64,000 nucleotides of DNA from Haematobia irritans (GCF_050003625.1 NW_027445841.1:558001-622000); one strand, 5' to 3'; counted from the first letter of the stretch, positions 1 through 11,300 are shown. Made by a program: numbers and translations. The notes: generated by a model not told the origin, from the sequence alone.

Positions 1-125
1 GGACGATAATTCGTGACCACCCTCAAAAAATTGAAAAATCCACCCAAAACCTAAAAAAATTGAAATTTTTATATGAAAAACTTCTTTTGGCCATATCTCC
101 TAAACTAAGCGTCCTAGAGCGAAAA
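1..125. repeat. Reference monomer, tail type A (TAAACTAAGC)
   Basis: This is the first complete monomer and a convenient reference. Positions: GGACG head 1-5; ATTCG 9-13; CCACCC 17-22; A-tract 25-30; second A-tract 34-38; CCACCC 40-45; A-tract 53-59; A/T palindrome 55-70; TATATG 70-75; TGGCCA 88-93; tail cassette TAAACTAAGC 101-110; GTCCTAGAGC 111-120; GAAAA 121-125. The GGCC in nearly every copy means a GGCC-cutting enzyme should reduce the array mainly to 125-bp fragments. Tail type A occurs in GCGTCC and GCCTCC forms. The latter (AAGCCTCCTAG) is especially common in blocks 2 and 4, where it marks particular positions in the higher-order unit. Confidence 0.95.
55..70. other. A/T palindrome in each monomer (first copy)
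   Basis: The arms AAAAATT and AATTTTT flank a two-base spacer, here GA. The element recurs at monomer positions 55-70 across the array. The spacer changes between subtypes (GA, TT, TA, AA, GT) while both arms stay intact. With spacer TA the 16 bases form a perfect palindrome. The GATAGTTTT subtype of block 2 destroys the right arm. Such elements can extrude as cruciforms or bind AT-hook and similar proteins; no function is shown here. Confidence 0.85.
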
Positions 126-130
126 GGACG
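110..130. other. 6-bp inverted repeat across the monomer junction (first copy)
   Basis: CGTCCT and AGGACG are reverse complements separated by the 9 bases AGAGCGAAA. The second arm is formed by the last base of one monomer plus the first five of the next, so the dyad exists only because of tandem arrangement. Variants weaken it: AAGCCTCC tails break the second pair, GGACTAT heads break the outermost pair, and GCGACATAG tails break most of it. It could be a protein-binding dyad or a small hairpin in satellite RNA. Confidence 0.8.
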
Positions 131-250
131 ATAATTCGTGACCACCCTCAAAAAATTCAAAAATCCACCCAAAACCTAAAAAAATTGAAATTTTTATATG
201 AAAAACTTCTTTTGGCCATATCTCCTTAAATATGCGTCCTAGAGCGAAAA
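126..250. repeat. Reference monomer, tail type B (TTAAATATGC)
   Basis: This is the second monomer. It has the same length and layout as the first but carries TTAAATATGC in place of TAAACTAAGC just before GTCCTAG, and TTC instead of TTG after the first A-tract. The A and B tails interleave throughout the window and are the main binary marker of monomer identity. Type B places a TAA stop in the one minus-strand frame that type A leaves open, which is why chance open frames occur only over type A monomers. Confidence 0.95.
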
Positions 251-625
251 GGACGATAATTCGTGACCACCCTCAAAAAATTGAAAAATCCACCCAAAAC
301 CTAAAAAAATTGAAATTTTTATATGAAAAACTTCTTTTGGCCATATCTCCTTAAATATGCGTCCTAGAGCGAAAAGGACGATAATTCGTGACCACCCTCA
401 AAAAATTTAAAAATCCACCCAAAACCTAAAAAAATTGAAATTTTTATATGAAAAACTTCTTTTGGCCATATCTCCTAAACTAAGCGTCCTAGAGCGAAAA
501 GGACGATAATTCGTGACCACCCTCGAAAATTTGACAAATCCACCCAAAACCTAAAAAAATTTAAATTTTTATATGAAAAACTTCTTTTGGCCATATCTCC
601 TTAAATATGCGTCCTAGAGCGAAAA

Positions 626-798
626 GGACGATAATTCGTGACCACCATCAAAAATTTGAAAAATCCACCCAAAACCTAAAAAAATTGAAAAAACCATCAA
701 AAAATTGGAAAATCCACCCAAAACCTTAAAAAATTGAAATTTTTATATGAAAAACTTCTTTTGGCCATATCTCCTAAACTAAGCGTCCTAGAGCGAAA
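626..798. repeat. Composite monomer with 49-bp internal duplication
   Basis: This unit is 173 bp from head to next head. After TTGAAA of the palindrome region the sequence jumps back to the CCATC region and repeats about 49 bp before finishing normally. It ends GAAAGG rather than GAAAAGG, which accounts for the missing base relative to the 174-bp versions. A CCTTAAAAAATTG variant follows the duplicated part. Confidence 0.9.
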
Positions 799-1796
799 GG
801 ACGATAATTCGTGACCACCCTCAAAAATTTGAAAAATCCACCCAAAACCTAAAAAAATTGAAATTTTTATATGAAAAACTTCTTTTGGCCATATCTCCTA
901 AACTAAGCCTCCTAGAGCGAAAAGGACGATAATTCGTGACCACCCTCAAAAAATTGAAAAATCCACCCAAAACCTAAAAAAATTGAAATTTTTATATGAA
1001 AAACTTCTTTTGGCCATATCTCCTAGACTAAGCGTCCTAGAGCGAAAACGACGATAATTCGTGACCACCCTCAAAAAATTCAAAAATCCACCCAAAACCT
1101 AAAAAAATTGAAATTTTTATATGAAAAACTTCTTTTGGCCATATCTCCTTAAATATGCGTCCTAGAGCGAAAAGGACGATAATTCGTGACCACCCTCAAA
1201 AAATTGAAAAATCCACCCAAAACCTAAAAAAATTGAAATTTTTATATGAAAAACTTCTTTTGGCCATATCTCCTTAAATATGCGTCCTAGAGCGAAAAGG
1301 ACGATAATTCGTGACCACCCTCAAAAAATTTAAAAATCCACCCAAAACCTAAAAAATTTTAATTTTTATATGAAAAACTTCTTTTGGCCATATCTCCTTA
1401 AATATGCGTCCTAGAGCGAAAAGGACGATAATTCGTGACCACCCTCAAAAATTTGAAAAATCCACCCAAAACCTAAAAAAATTGAAATTTTTATATGAAA
1501 AACTTCTTTTGGCCATATCTCCTAAACTAAGCGTCCTAGAGCGAAAAGGACGATAATTCGTGACCACCATCAAAAATTGAAAAATCCACCCAAATCCTAA
1601 AAAAATTGAAATTTTTATATGAAAAACTTCTTTTGGCCATATCTCCTAAACTAAGCGTCCTAGAGCGAAAAGGACGATAATTCGTGACCACCCTCAAAAA
1701 TTTGAAAAATCCACCCAAAACCTAAAAAAATTGAAATTTTTATATGAAAAACTTCTTTTGGCCATATCTCCTTAAATATGCGTCCTAGAGCGAAAA

Positions 1797-1921
1797 GGAC
1801 GATAATTCGTGACCACCATCAAAAATTTGAAAAATCCACCCAAAACCTAAAAAAATTGATAGTTTTATATGAAAAACTTCTTTTGGCCATATCTCCTTAA
1901 ATATGCGTCCTAGAGCGAAAA
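1797..1921. repeat. Isolated block 2-type monomer inside block 1
   Basis: This monomer has CCATC, GATAGTTTT and a type B tail, the combination that dominates 16-43.6 kb and is otherwise absent from block 1. Its neighbourhood (about 1424-1925) matches 15675-16172 at an offset of 14251 bp, so it is a copy of the block 1/block 2 border or the reverse. Confidence 0.8.
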
Positions 1922-2921
1922 GGACGATAATTCGTGACCACCCTCAAAAAGTTGAAAAATCCACCCAAAACCTAAAAAAATTGAAATTTTTATATGAAAA
2001 ACTTCTTTTGGCCATATCTCCTAAACTAAGCGTCCTAGAGCGAAAAGGACGATAATTCGTGACCACCCTCAAAAAATTCAAAAATCCACCCAAAACCTAA
2101 AAAAATTGAAATTTTTATATGAAAAACTTCTTTTGGCCATATCTCCTTAAATATGCGTCTTAGAGCGAAAAGGACGATAATTCGTGACCACCCTCAAAAA
2201 ATTCAAAAATCCACCCAAAACCTAGAAAAATTGAAATTTTTATATGAAAAACTTCTTTTGGCCATATCTCCTTAAATATGCGTCCTAGAGCGAAAAGGAC
2301 GATAATTCGTGACCACCCTCAAAAAATTGAAAAATCCACCCAAAACCTAAAAAAATTGAAATTTTTATATGAAAAACTTCTTTTGGCCATATCTCCTAAA
2401 CTAAGCGTCCTAGAGCGAAAAGGACGATAATTCGTGACCACCCTCAAAAAATTCAAAAATCCACCCAAAACCTAAAAAAATTTTAATTTTTATATGAAAA
2501 GCTTCTTTTGGCCATATCTCCTTAAATATGCGTCCTAGAGCGAAAAGGACGATAATTCGTGACCACCCTCAAAAAATTGAAAAATCCACCCAAAACCTAA
2601 AAAAATTGAAATTTTTATATGAAAAACTTCTTTTGGCCATATCTCCTTAAATATGCGTCCTAGAGCGAAAAGGACGATAATTCGTGACCACCCTCACAAA
2701 ATTTAAAAATCCACCCAAAACCTAAAAAAATTTTAATTTTTATATGAAAAACTTCTTTTGGCCATATCTCCTTAAATATGCGTCCTAGAGCGAAAAGGAC
2801 GATAATTCGTGACCACCCTCAAAAAATTTAAAAATCCACCCAAAACCTAAAAAAATTTTAATTTTTATATGAAAAACTTCTTTTGGCCATATCTCCTTAA
2901 ATATGCGTCCTAGAGCGAAAA

Positions 2922-3030
2922 GGACGATAATTCGTGACCACCCTCAAAAAATTTAAAAATCCACCCAAAACCTAAAAAAATTTTAATTTTTATATGAAAA
3001 ACTTCTAAACTAAGCCTCCTAGAGCGAAAA
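2922..3030. repeat. Truncated monomer, 109 bp (16-bp deletion)
   Basis: Sixteen bases including the GGCC site are missing, so CTTCT joins directly to AAAC. A CT/TCT microhomology is present at both ends of the missing segment. The next base after this monomer starts the copy of window bases 1-898. Confidence 0.85.
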
Positions 3031-3928
3031 GGACGATAATTCGTGACCACCCTCAAAAAATTGAAAAATCCACCCAAAACCTAAAAAAATTGAAATTTTT
3101 ATATGAAAAACTTCTTTTGGCCATATCTCCTAAACTAAGCGTCCTAGAGCGAAAAGGACGATAATTCGTGACCACCCTCAAAAAATTCAAAAATCCACCC
3201 AAAACCTAAAAAAATTGAAATTTTTATATGAAAAACTTCTTTTGGCCATATCTCCTTAAATATGCGTCCTAGAGCGAAAAGGACGATAATTCGTGACCAC
3301 CCTCAAAAAATTGAAAAATCCACCCAAAACCTAAAAAAATTGAAATTTTTATATGAAAAACTTCTTTTGGCCATATCTCCTTAAATATGCGTCCTAGAGC
3401 GAAAAGGACGATAATTCGTGACCACCCTCAAAAAATTTAAAAATCCACCCAAAACCTAAAAAAATTGAAATTTTTATATGAAAAACTTCTTTTGGCCATA
3501 TCTCCTAAACTAAGCGTCCTAGAGCGAAAAGGACGATAATTCGTGACCACCCTCGAAAATTTGACAAATCCACCCAAAACCTAAAAAAATTTAAATTTTT
3601 ATATGAAAAACTTCTTTTGGCCATATCTCCTTAAATATGCGTCCTAGAGCGAAAAGGACGATAATTCGTGACCACCATCAAAAATTTGAAAAATCCACCC
3701 AAAACCTAAAAAAATTGAAAAAACCATCAAAAAATTGGAAAATCCACCCAAAACCTTAAAAAATTGAAATTTTTATATGAAAAACTTCTTTTGGCCATAT
3801 CTCCTAAACTAAGCGTCCTAGAGCGAAAGGACGATAATTCGTGACCACCCTCAAAAATTTGAAAAATCCACCCAAAACCTAAAAAAATTGAAATTTTTAT
3901 ATGAAAAACTTCTTTTGGCCATATCTCC
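3031..3928. repeat. Right copy of the 0.9-kb duplication (offset 3030 bp)
   Basis: This is the partner of 1-898. It begins immediately after a monomer truncated by 16 bp (2922-3030), so the truncation sits at the breakpoint of this copy. The same monomer series recurs at 7579 (offset 4548), 11378 and 13176, so this is one of at least five copies of an ancestral segment. Confidence 0.75.
3656..3828. repeat. Composite monomer with 49-bp internal duplication
   Basis: This is a 173-bp copy of the composite monomer at 626, including the shortened GAAAGG junction. It was therefore copied as part of the 3030-bp-offset duplication rather than formed independently. Confidence 0.9.
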
Positions 3929-4483
3929 TTAAATATGCGTCCTAGAGCGAAAAGGACGATAATTCGTGACCACCCTCAAAAAATTCAAAAATCCACACAA
4001 AACCTAAAAAAATTGAAATTTTTATATGAAAAACTTCTTTTGGCCATATCTCCTAAACTAAGCGTCCTAGAGCGAAAAGGACGATAATTCGTGACCACCC
4101 TCAAAAAATTCAAAAATCCACCCAAAACCTAAAAAAATTTTAATTTTTATATGAAAAACTTCTTTTGGCCATATCTCCTAAACTAAGCGTCCTAGAGCGA
4201 AAAGGACGATAATTCGTGACCACCCTCAAAAAATTGAAAAATCCACCCAAAACCTAAAAAAATTGAAATTTTTATATGAAAAGCTTCTTTTGGCCATATC
4301 TCCTTAAATATGCGTCCTAGAGCGAAAAGGACGATAATTCGTGACCACCCTCAAAAAATTGAAAAATCCACCCAAAACCTAAAAAAATTGAAATTTTTAT
4401 ATGAAAAACTTCTTTTGGCCATATCTCCTTAAATATGCGTCCTAGAGCGAAAAGGACGATAATTCGTGACCACCCTCAAAAAA

Positions 4484-7400
4484 TTTAAAAATCCACCCAA
4501 AACCTAAAAAAATTTTAATTTTTATATGAAAAACTTCTTTTGGCCATATCTCCTTAAATATGCGTCCTAGAGCGAAAAGGACGATAATTCGTGACCACCC
4601 TCAAAAAATTTAAAAATCCACCCAAAACCTAAAAAAATTTTAATTTTTATATGAAAAACTTCTTTTGGCCATATCTCCTTAAATATGCGTCCTAGAGCGA
4701 AAAGGACGATAATTCGTGACCACCCTCAAAAAATTTAAAAATCCACCCAAAACCTAAAAAAATTTTAATTTTTATATGAAAAACTTCTTTTGGCCATATC
4801 TCCTAAACTAAGCCTCCTAGAGCGAAAAGGACGATATTTCGTGACCACCCTCAAAAAATTGAAAAATCCACCCAAAACCTAAAAAAATTGAAATTTTTAT
4901 ATGAAAAACTTCTTTTGGCCATATCTCCTAGACTAAGCGTCCTAGAGCGAAAACGACGATAATTCGTGACCACCCTCAAAAAATTCAAAAATCCACCCAA
5001 AACCTAAAAAAATTGAAATTTTTATATGAAAAACTTCTTTTGGCCATATCTCCTTAAATATGCGTCCTAGAGCGAAAAGGACGATAATTCGTGACCACCC
5101 TCAAAAAATTCAAAAATCCACCCAAAACCTAAAAAAATTGAAATATTTATATGAAAAACTTCTTTTGGCCATATCTCCTTAAATATGCGACATAGAGCGA
5201 AAAGGACGATAATTCGTGACCACCCTCAAAAAATTGAAAAATCCACCCAAAACCTAAAAAAATTGAAATTTTTATATGAAAAACTTCTTTTGGCCATATC
5301 TCCTTAAATATGCGTCCTAGAGCGAAAAGGACGATAATTCGTGACCACCCTCAAAAAATTTAAAAATCCACCCAAAACCTAAAAAAATTTTAATTTTTAT
5401 ATGAAAAACTTCTTTTGGCCATATCTCCTTAAATATGCGTCCTAGAGCGAAAAGGACGATAATTCGTGACCACCCTCAAAAATTTGAAAAATCCACCCAA
5501 AACCTAAAAAAATTGAAATTTTTATATGAAAAACTTCTTTTGGCCATATCTCCTAAACTAAGCGTCCTAGAGCGAAAAGGACGATAATTCGTGACCACCA
5601 TCAAAAATTGAAAAATCCACCCAAATCCTAAAAAAATTGAAATTTTTATATGAAAAACTTCTTTTGGCCATATCTCCTAAACTAAGCGTCCTAGAGCGAA
5701 AAGGACGATAATTCGTGACCACCCTCAAAAAGTTGAAAAATCCACCCAAAACCTAAAAAAATTGAAATTTTTATATGAAAAACTTCTTTTGGCCATATCT
5801 CCTAAACTAAGCGTCCTAGAGCGAAAAGGACGATAATTCGTGACCACCCTCAAAAAATTCAAAAATCCACCCAAAACCTAAAAAAATTGAAATTTTTATA
5901 TGAAAAACTTCTTTTGGCCATATCTCCTTAAATATGCGTCCTAGAGCGAAAAGGACGATAATTCGTGACCACCCTCAAAAAATTTAAAAATCCACCCAAA
6001 ACCTAAAAAAATTGAAATTTTTATATGAAAAACTTCTTTTGGCCATATCTCCTTAAATATGCGTCCTAGAGCGAAAAGGACGATAATTCGTGACCACCCT
6101 CAAAAAATTGAAAAATCCACCCGAAACCTAAAAAAATTGAAATTTTTATATGAAAAACTTCTTTTGGCCATATCTCCTAAACTAAGCGTCCTAGAGCGAA
6201 AAGGACGATAATTCGTGACCACCCTCAAAAATTTGAAAAATCCACCCAAAACCTAAAAAAATTGAAATTTTTATATGAAAAACTTCTTTTGGCCATATCT
6301 CCTAGACTAAGCGTCCTAGAGCGAAAAGGACGATAATTCGTGACCACCCTCAAAAAATTCAAAAATCCACCCAAAACCTAAAAAAATTGAAATTTTTATA
6401 TGAAAAACTTCTTTTGGCCATATCTCCTTAAATATGCGTCCTAGAGCGAAAAGGACGATAATTCGTGACCACCCTCAAAAAATTGAAAAATCCACCCAAA
6501 ACCTAAAAAAATTGAAATTTTTATATGAAAAACTTCTTTTGGCCATATCTCCTTAAATATGCGACATAGAGCGAAAAGGACGATAATTCGTGACCACCCT
6601 CAAAAAATTGAAAAATCCACCCAAAACCTAAAAAAATTGAAATTTTTATATGAAAAACTTCTTTTGGCCATATCTCCTTAAATATGCGTCCTAGAGCGAA
6701 AAGGACGATAATTCGTGACCACCCTCAAAAAATTCAAAAATCCACCCAAAACCAAAAAAAAATTGAAATTTTTATATGAAAAACTTCTTTTGGCCATATC
6801 TCCTTAAATATGCGTCCTAGAGCGAAAAGGACGATAATTCGTGACCACCCTCAAAAAATTGAAAAATCCACCCGAAACCTAAAAAAATTGAAATTTTTAT
6901 ATGAAAAACTTCTTTTGGCCATATCTCCTAAACTAAGCGTCCTAGAGCGAAAAGGACGATAATTCGTGACCACCCTCAAAAAATTCAAAAATCCACCCAA
7001 AACCTAAAAAAATTTTAATTTTTATATGAAAAGCTTCTTTTGGCCATATCTCCTTAAATATGCGTCCTAGAGCGAAAAGGACGATAATTCGTGACCACCC
7101 TCAAAAAATTTAAAAATCCACCCAAAACCTAAAAAAATTTTAATTTTTATATGAAAAACTTCTTTTGGCCATATCTCCTTAAATATGCGTCCTAGAGCGA
7201 AAAGGACGATAATTCGTGACCACCCTCAAAAAATTTAAAAATCCACCCAAAACCTAAAAAAATTTTAATTTTTATATGAAACACTTCTTTTGGCCATATC
7301 TCCTTAAATATGCGTCCTAGAGCGAAAAGGACGATAATTCGTGACCACCCTCAAAAAATTTAAAAATCCACCCAAAACCTAAAAAAATTTTAATTTTTAT

Positions 7401-8282
7401 ATGAAAAACTTCTTTTGGCCATATCTCCTTAAATATGCGTCCTAGAGCGAAAAGGACGATAATTCGTGACCACCCTCAAAAAATTTAAAAATCCACCCAA
7501 AACCTAAAAAAATTGTAATTTTTATATGAAAAACTTCTTTTGGCCATATCTCCTAAACTAAGCCTCCTAGAGCGAAAAGGACGATAATTCGTGACCACCC
7601 TCAAAAAATTGAAAAATCCACCCAAAACCTAAAAAAATTGAAATTTTTATATGAAAAACTTCTTTTGGCCATATCTCCTAAACTAAGCGTCCTAGAGCGA
7701 AAAGGACGATAATTCGTGACCACCCTCAAAAAATTCAAAAATCCACCCAAAACCTAAAAAAATTGAAATTTTTATATGAAAAACTTCTTTTGGCCATATC
7801 TCCTTAAATATGCGTCCTAGAGCGAAAAGGACGATAATTCGTGACCACCCTCAAAAAATTGAAAAATCCACCCAAAACCTAAAAAAATTGAAATTTTTAT
7901 ATGAAAAACTTCTTTTGGCCATATCTCCTTAAATATGCGTCCTAGAGCGAAAAGGACGATAATTCGTGACCACCCTCAAAAAATTTAAAAATCCACCCAA
8001 AACCTAAAAAAATTGAAATTTTTATATGAAAAACTTCTTTTGGCCATATCTCCTAAACTAAGCGTCCTAGAGCGAAAAGGACGATAATTCGTGACCACCC
8101 TCGAAAATTTGACAAATCCACCCAAAACCTAAAAAAATTTAAATTTTTATATGAAAAACTTCTTTTGGCCATATCTCCTTAAATATGCGTCCTAGAGCGA
8201 AAAGGACGATAATTCGTGACCACCATCAAAAATTTGAAAAATCCACCCAAAACCTAAAAAAATTGAAAAAACCATCAAAAAA
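4484..8282. repeat. 3799-bp tandem duplication, copy 1
   Basis: Marker pairs spaced by exactly 3799 bp define this duplication: CGATATTTC 4832/8631, GCGACATAG 5187/8986 and 6561/10360, AAGCTT 7031/10830, a monomer head 7579/11378, and the internally duplicated monomer 8204/12003. The unit is about 30 monomers. Limits are placed where the two copies diverge, inside the composite monomer at about 8283, and are good to within a few tens of bases. Confidence 0.85.
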
Positions 8283-8377
8283 TTGGAAAATCCACCCAAA
8301 ACCTAAAAAAATTTTAATTTTTATATGAAAAACTTCTTTTGGCCATATCTCCTTAAATATGCGTCCTAGAGCGAAAA
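8204..8377. repeat. Composite monomer, chimeric 174-bp form
   Basis: The internal duplication is present, but the second half has the TT palindrome spacer and a type B tail, unlike the other four composites. This chimera is the junction of the 3799-bp tandem duplication. Confidence 0.9.
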
Positions 8378-11300
8378 GGACGATAATTCGTGACCACCCT
8401 CAAAAAATTTAAAAATCCACCCAAAACCTAAAAAAATTTTAATTTTTATATGAAAAACTTCTTTTGGCCATATCTCCTTAAATATGCGTCCTAGAGCGAA
8501 AAGGACGATAATTCGTGACCACCCTCAAAAAATTTAAAAATCCACCCAAAACCTAAAAAAATTTTAATTTTTATATGAAAAACTTCTTTTGGCCATATCT
8601 CCTAAACTAAGCCTCCTAGAGCGAAAAGGACGATATTTCGTGACCACCCTCAAAAAATTGAAAAATCCACCCAAAACCTAAAAAAATTGAAATTTTTATA
8701 TGAAAAACTTCTTTTGGCCATATCTCCTAGACTAAGCGTCCTAGAGCGAAAACGACGATAATTCGTGACCACCCTCAAAAAATTCAAAAATCCACCCAAA
8801 ACCTAAAAAAATTGAAATTTTTATATGAAAAACTTCTTTTGGCCATATCTCCTTAAATATGCGTCCTAGAGCGAAAAGGACGATAATTCGTGACCACCCT
8901 CAAAAAATTCAAAAATCCACCCAAAACCTAAAAAAATTGAAATATTTATATGAAAAACTTCTTTTGGCCATATCTCCTTAAATATGCGACATAGAGCGAA
9001 AAGGACGATAATTCGTGACCACCCTCAAAAAATTGAAAAATCCACCCAAAACCTAAAAAAATTGAAATTTTTATATGAAAAACTTCTTTTGGCCATATCT
9101 CCTTAAATATGCGTCCTAGAGCGAAAAGGACGATAATTCGTGACCACCCTCAAAAAATTTAAAAATCCACCCAAAACCTAAAAAAATTTTAATTTTTATA
9201 TGAAAAACTTCTTTTGGCCATATCTCCTTAAATATGCGTCCTAGAGCGAAAAGGACGATAATTCGTGACCACCCTCAAAAATTTGAAAAATCCACCCAAA
9301 ACCTAAAAAAATTGAAATTTTTATATGAAAAACTTCTTTTGGCCATATCTCCTAAACTAAGCGTCCTAGAGCGAAAAGGACGATAATTCGTGACCACCAT
9401 CAAAAATTGAAAAATCCACCCAAATCCTAAAAAAATTGAAATTTTTATATGAAAAACTTCTTTTGGCCATATCTCCTAAACTAAGCGTCCTAGAGCGAAA
9501 AGGACGATAATTCGTGACCACCCTCAAAAAGTTGAAAAATCCACCCAAAACCTAAAAAAATTGAAATTTTTATATGAAAAACTTCTTTTGGCCATATCTC
9601 CTAAACTAAGCGTCCTAGAGCGAAAAGGACGATAATTCGTGACCACCCTCAAAAAATTCAAAAATCCACCCAAAACCTAAAAAAATTGAAATTTTTATAT
9701 GAAAAACTTCTTTTGGCCATATCTCCTTAAATATGCGTCCTAGAGCGAAAAGGACGATAATTCGTGACCACCCTCAAAAAATTTAAAAATCCACCCAAAA
9801 CCTAAAAAAATTGAAATTTTTATATGAAAAACTTCTTTTGGCCATATCTCCTTAAATATGCGTCCTAGAGCGAAAAGGACGATAATTCGTGACCACCCTC
9901 AAAAAATTGAAAAATCCACCCGAAACCTAAAAAAATTGAAATTTTTATATGAAAAACTTCTTTTGGCCATATCTCCTAAACTAAGCGTCCTAGAGCGAAA
10001 AGGACGATAATTCGTGACCACCCTCAAAAATTTGAAAAATCCACCCAAAACCTAAAAAAATTGAAATTTTTATATGAAAAACTTCTTTTGGCCATATCTC
10101 CTAGACTAAGCGTCCTAGAGCGAAAAGGACGATAATTCGTGACCACCCTCAAAAAATTCAAAAATCCACCCAAAACCTAAAAAAATTGAAATTTTTATAT
10201 GAAAAACTTCTTTTGGCCATATCTCCTTAAATATGCGTCCTAGAGCGAAAAGGACGATAATTCGTGACCACCCTCAAAAAATTGAAAAATCCACCCAAAA
10301 CCTAAAAAAATTGAAATTTTTATATGAAAAACTTCTTTTGGCCATATCTCCTTAAATATGCGACATAGAGCGAAAAGGACGATAATTCGTGACCACCCTC
10401 AAAAAATTGAAAAATCCACCCAAAACCTAAAAAAATTGAAATTTTTATATGAAAAACTTCTTTTGGCCATATCTCCTTAAATATGCGTCCTAGAGCGAAA
10501 AGGACGATAATTCGTGACCACCCTCAAAAAATTCAAAAATCCACCCAAAACCAAAAAAAAATTGAAATTTTTATATGAAAAACTTCTTTTGGCCATATCT
10601 CCTTAAATATGCGTCCTAGAGCGAAAAGGACGATAATTCGTGACCACCCTCAAAAAATTGAAAAATCCACCCGAAACCTAAAAAAATTGAAATTTTTATA
10701 TGAAAAACTTCTTTTGGCCATATCTCCTAAACTAAGCGTCCTAGAGCGAAAAGGACGATAATTCGTGACCACCCTCAAAAAATTCAAAAATCCACCCAAA
10801 ACCTAAAAAAATTTTAATTTTTATATGAAAAGCTTCTTTTGGCCATATCTCCTTAAATATGCGTCCTAGAGCGAAAAGGACGATAATTCGTGACCACCCT
10901 CAAAAAATTTAAAAATCCACCCAAAACCTAAAAAAATTTTAATTTTTATATGAAAAACTTCTTTTGGCCATATCTCCTTAAATATGCGTCCTAGAGCGAA
11001 AAGGACGATAATTCGTGACCACCCTCAAAAAATTTAAAAATCCACCCAAAACCTAAAAAAATTTTAATTTTTATATGAAACACTTCTTTTGGCCATATCT
11101 CCTTAAATATGCGTCCTAGAGCGAAAAGGACGATAATTCGTGACCACCCTCAAAAAATTTAAAAATCCACCCAAAACCTAAAAAAATTTTAATTTTTATA
11201 TGAAAAACTTCTTTTGGCCATATCTCCTTAAATATGCGTCCTAGAGCGAAAAGGACGATAATTCGTGACCACCCTCAAAAAATTTAAAAATCCACCCAAA

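Larger units (their letters stand above)
1..898. repeat. Left copy of a 0.9-kb duplication (offset 3030 bp)
   Basis: Bases 1-898 match 3031-3928 monomer by monomer, including the CTCGAAAATTTGACAAATCC monomer, the 49-bp internally duplicated monomer and its unusual three-A GAAAGG junction (799 and 3829). The match stops at the tail of the following monomer, which is type A here and type B in the other copy. The left limit is the window edge, so the true length is unknown. Confidence 0.8.

Noticed and set aside
17..45. G-quadruplex on the minus strand (two GGGTGG per monomer)
   Set aside because: Only two GGG runs occur per monomer, separated by about 20 A/T-rich bases, so a standard four-run quadruplex is not formed.
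70..93. TATA-like TTTATATG as a promoter in each monomer
   Set aside because: TATATG follows a T-run in almost every copy, but composition alone explains it and there is no associated transcript, start element or open frame. Satellite transcription is possible but not supported by this sequence.
108..124. CENP-B box-like 17-mer on the minus strand (TTTCGCTCTAGGACGCA)
   Set aside because: It has TTCG and the central A of the known box pattern NTTCGNNNNANNCGGGN, but only one of the four CGGG positions matches. The plus-strand ATTCGTGACC candidate at 9-25 is worse. Functional boxes need these bases, so I do not call one, though a diverged equivalent cannot be excluded.
1536..1718. Recurrent 60-codon minus-strand open frames (also at 5567, 9366, 13040, 15787, 16537, 51599, 54848, 61222)
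   Set aside because: They are translations of the satellite. The frame stays open only where the type A tail lacks the TAA that type B introduces, starts at an arbitrary ATG made of the CCAT on the plus strand, and drifts because 125 is not a multiple of three. There is no start context, domain or codon signature of a gene.
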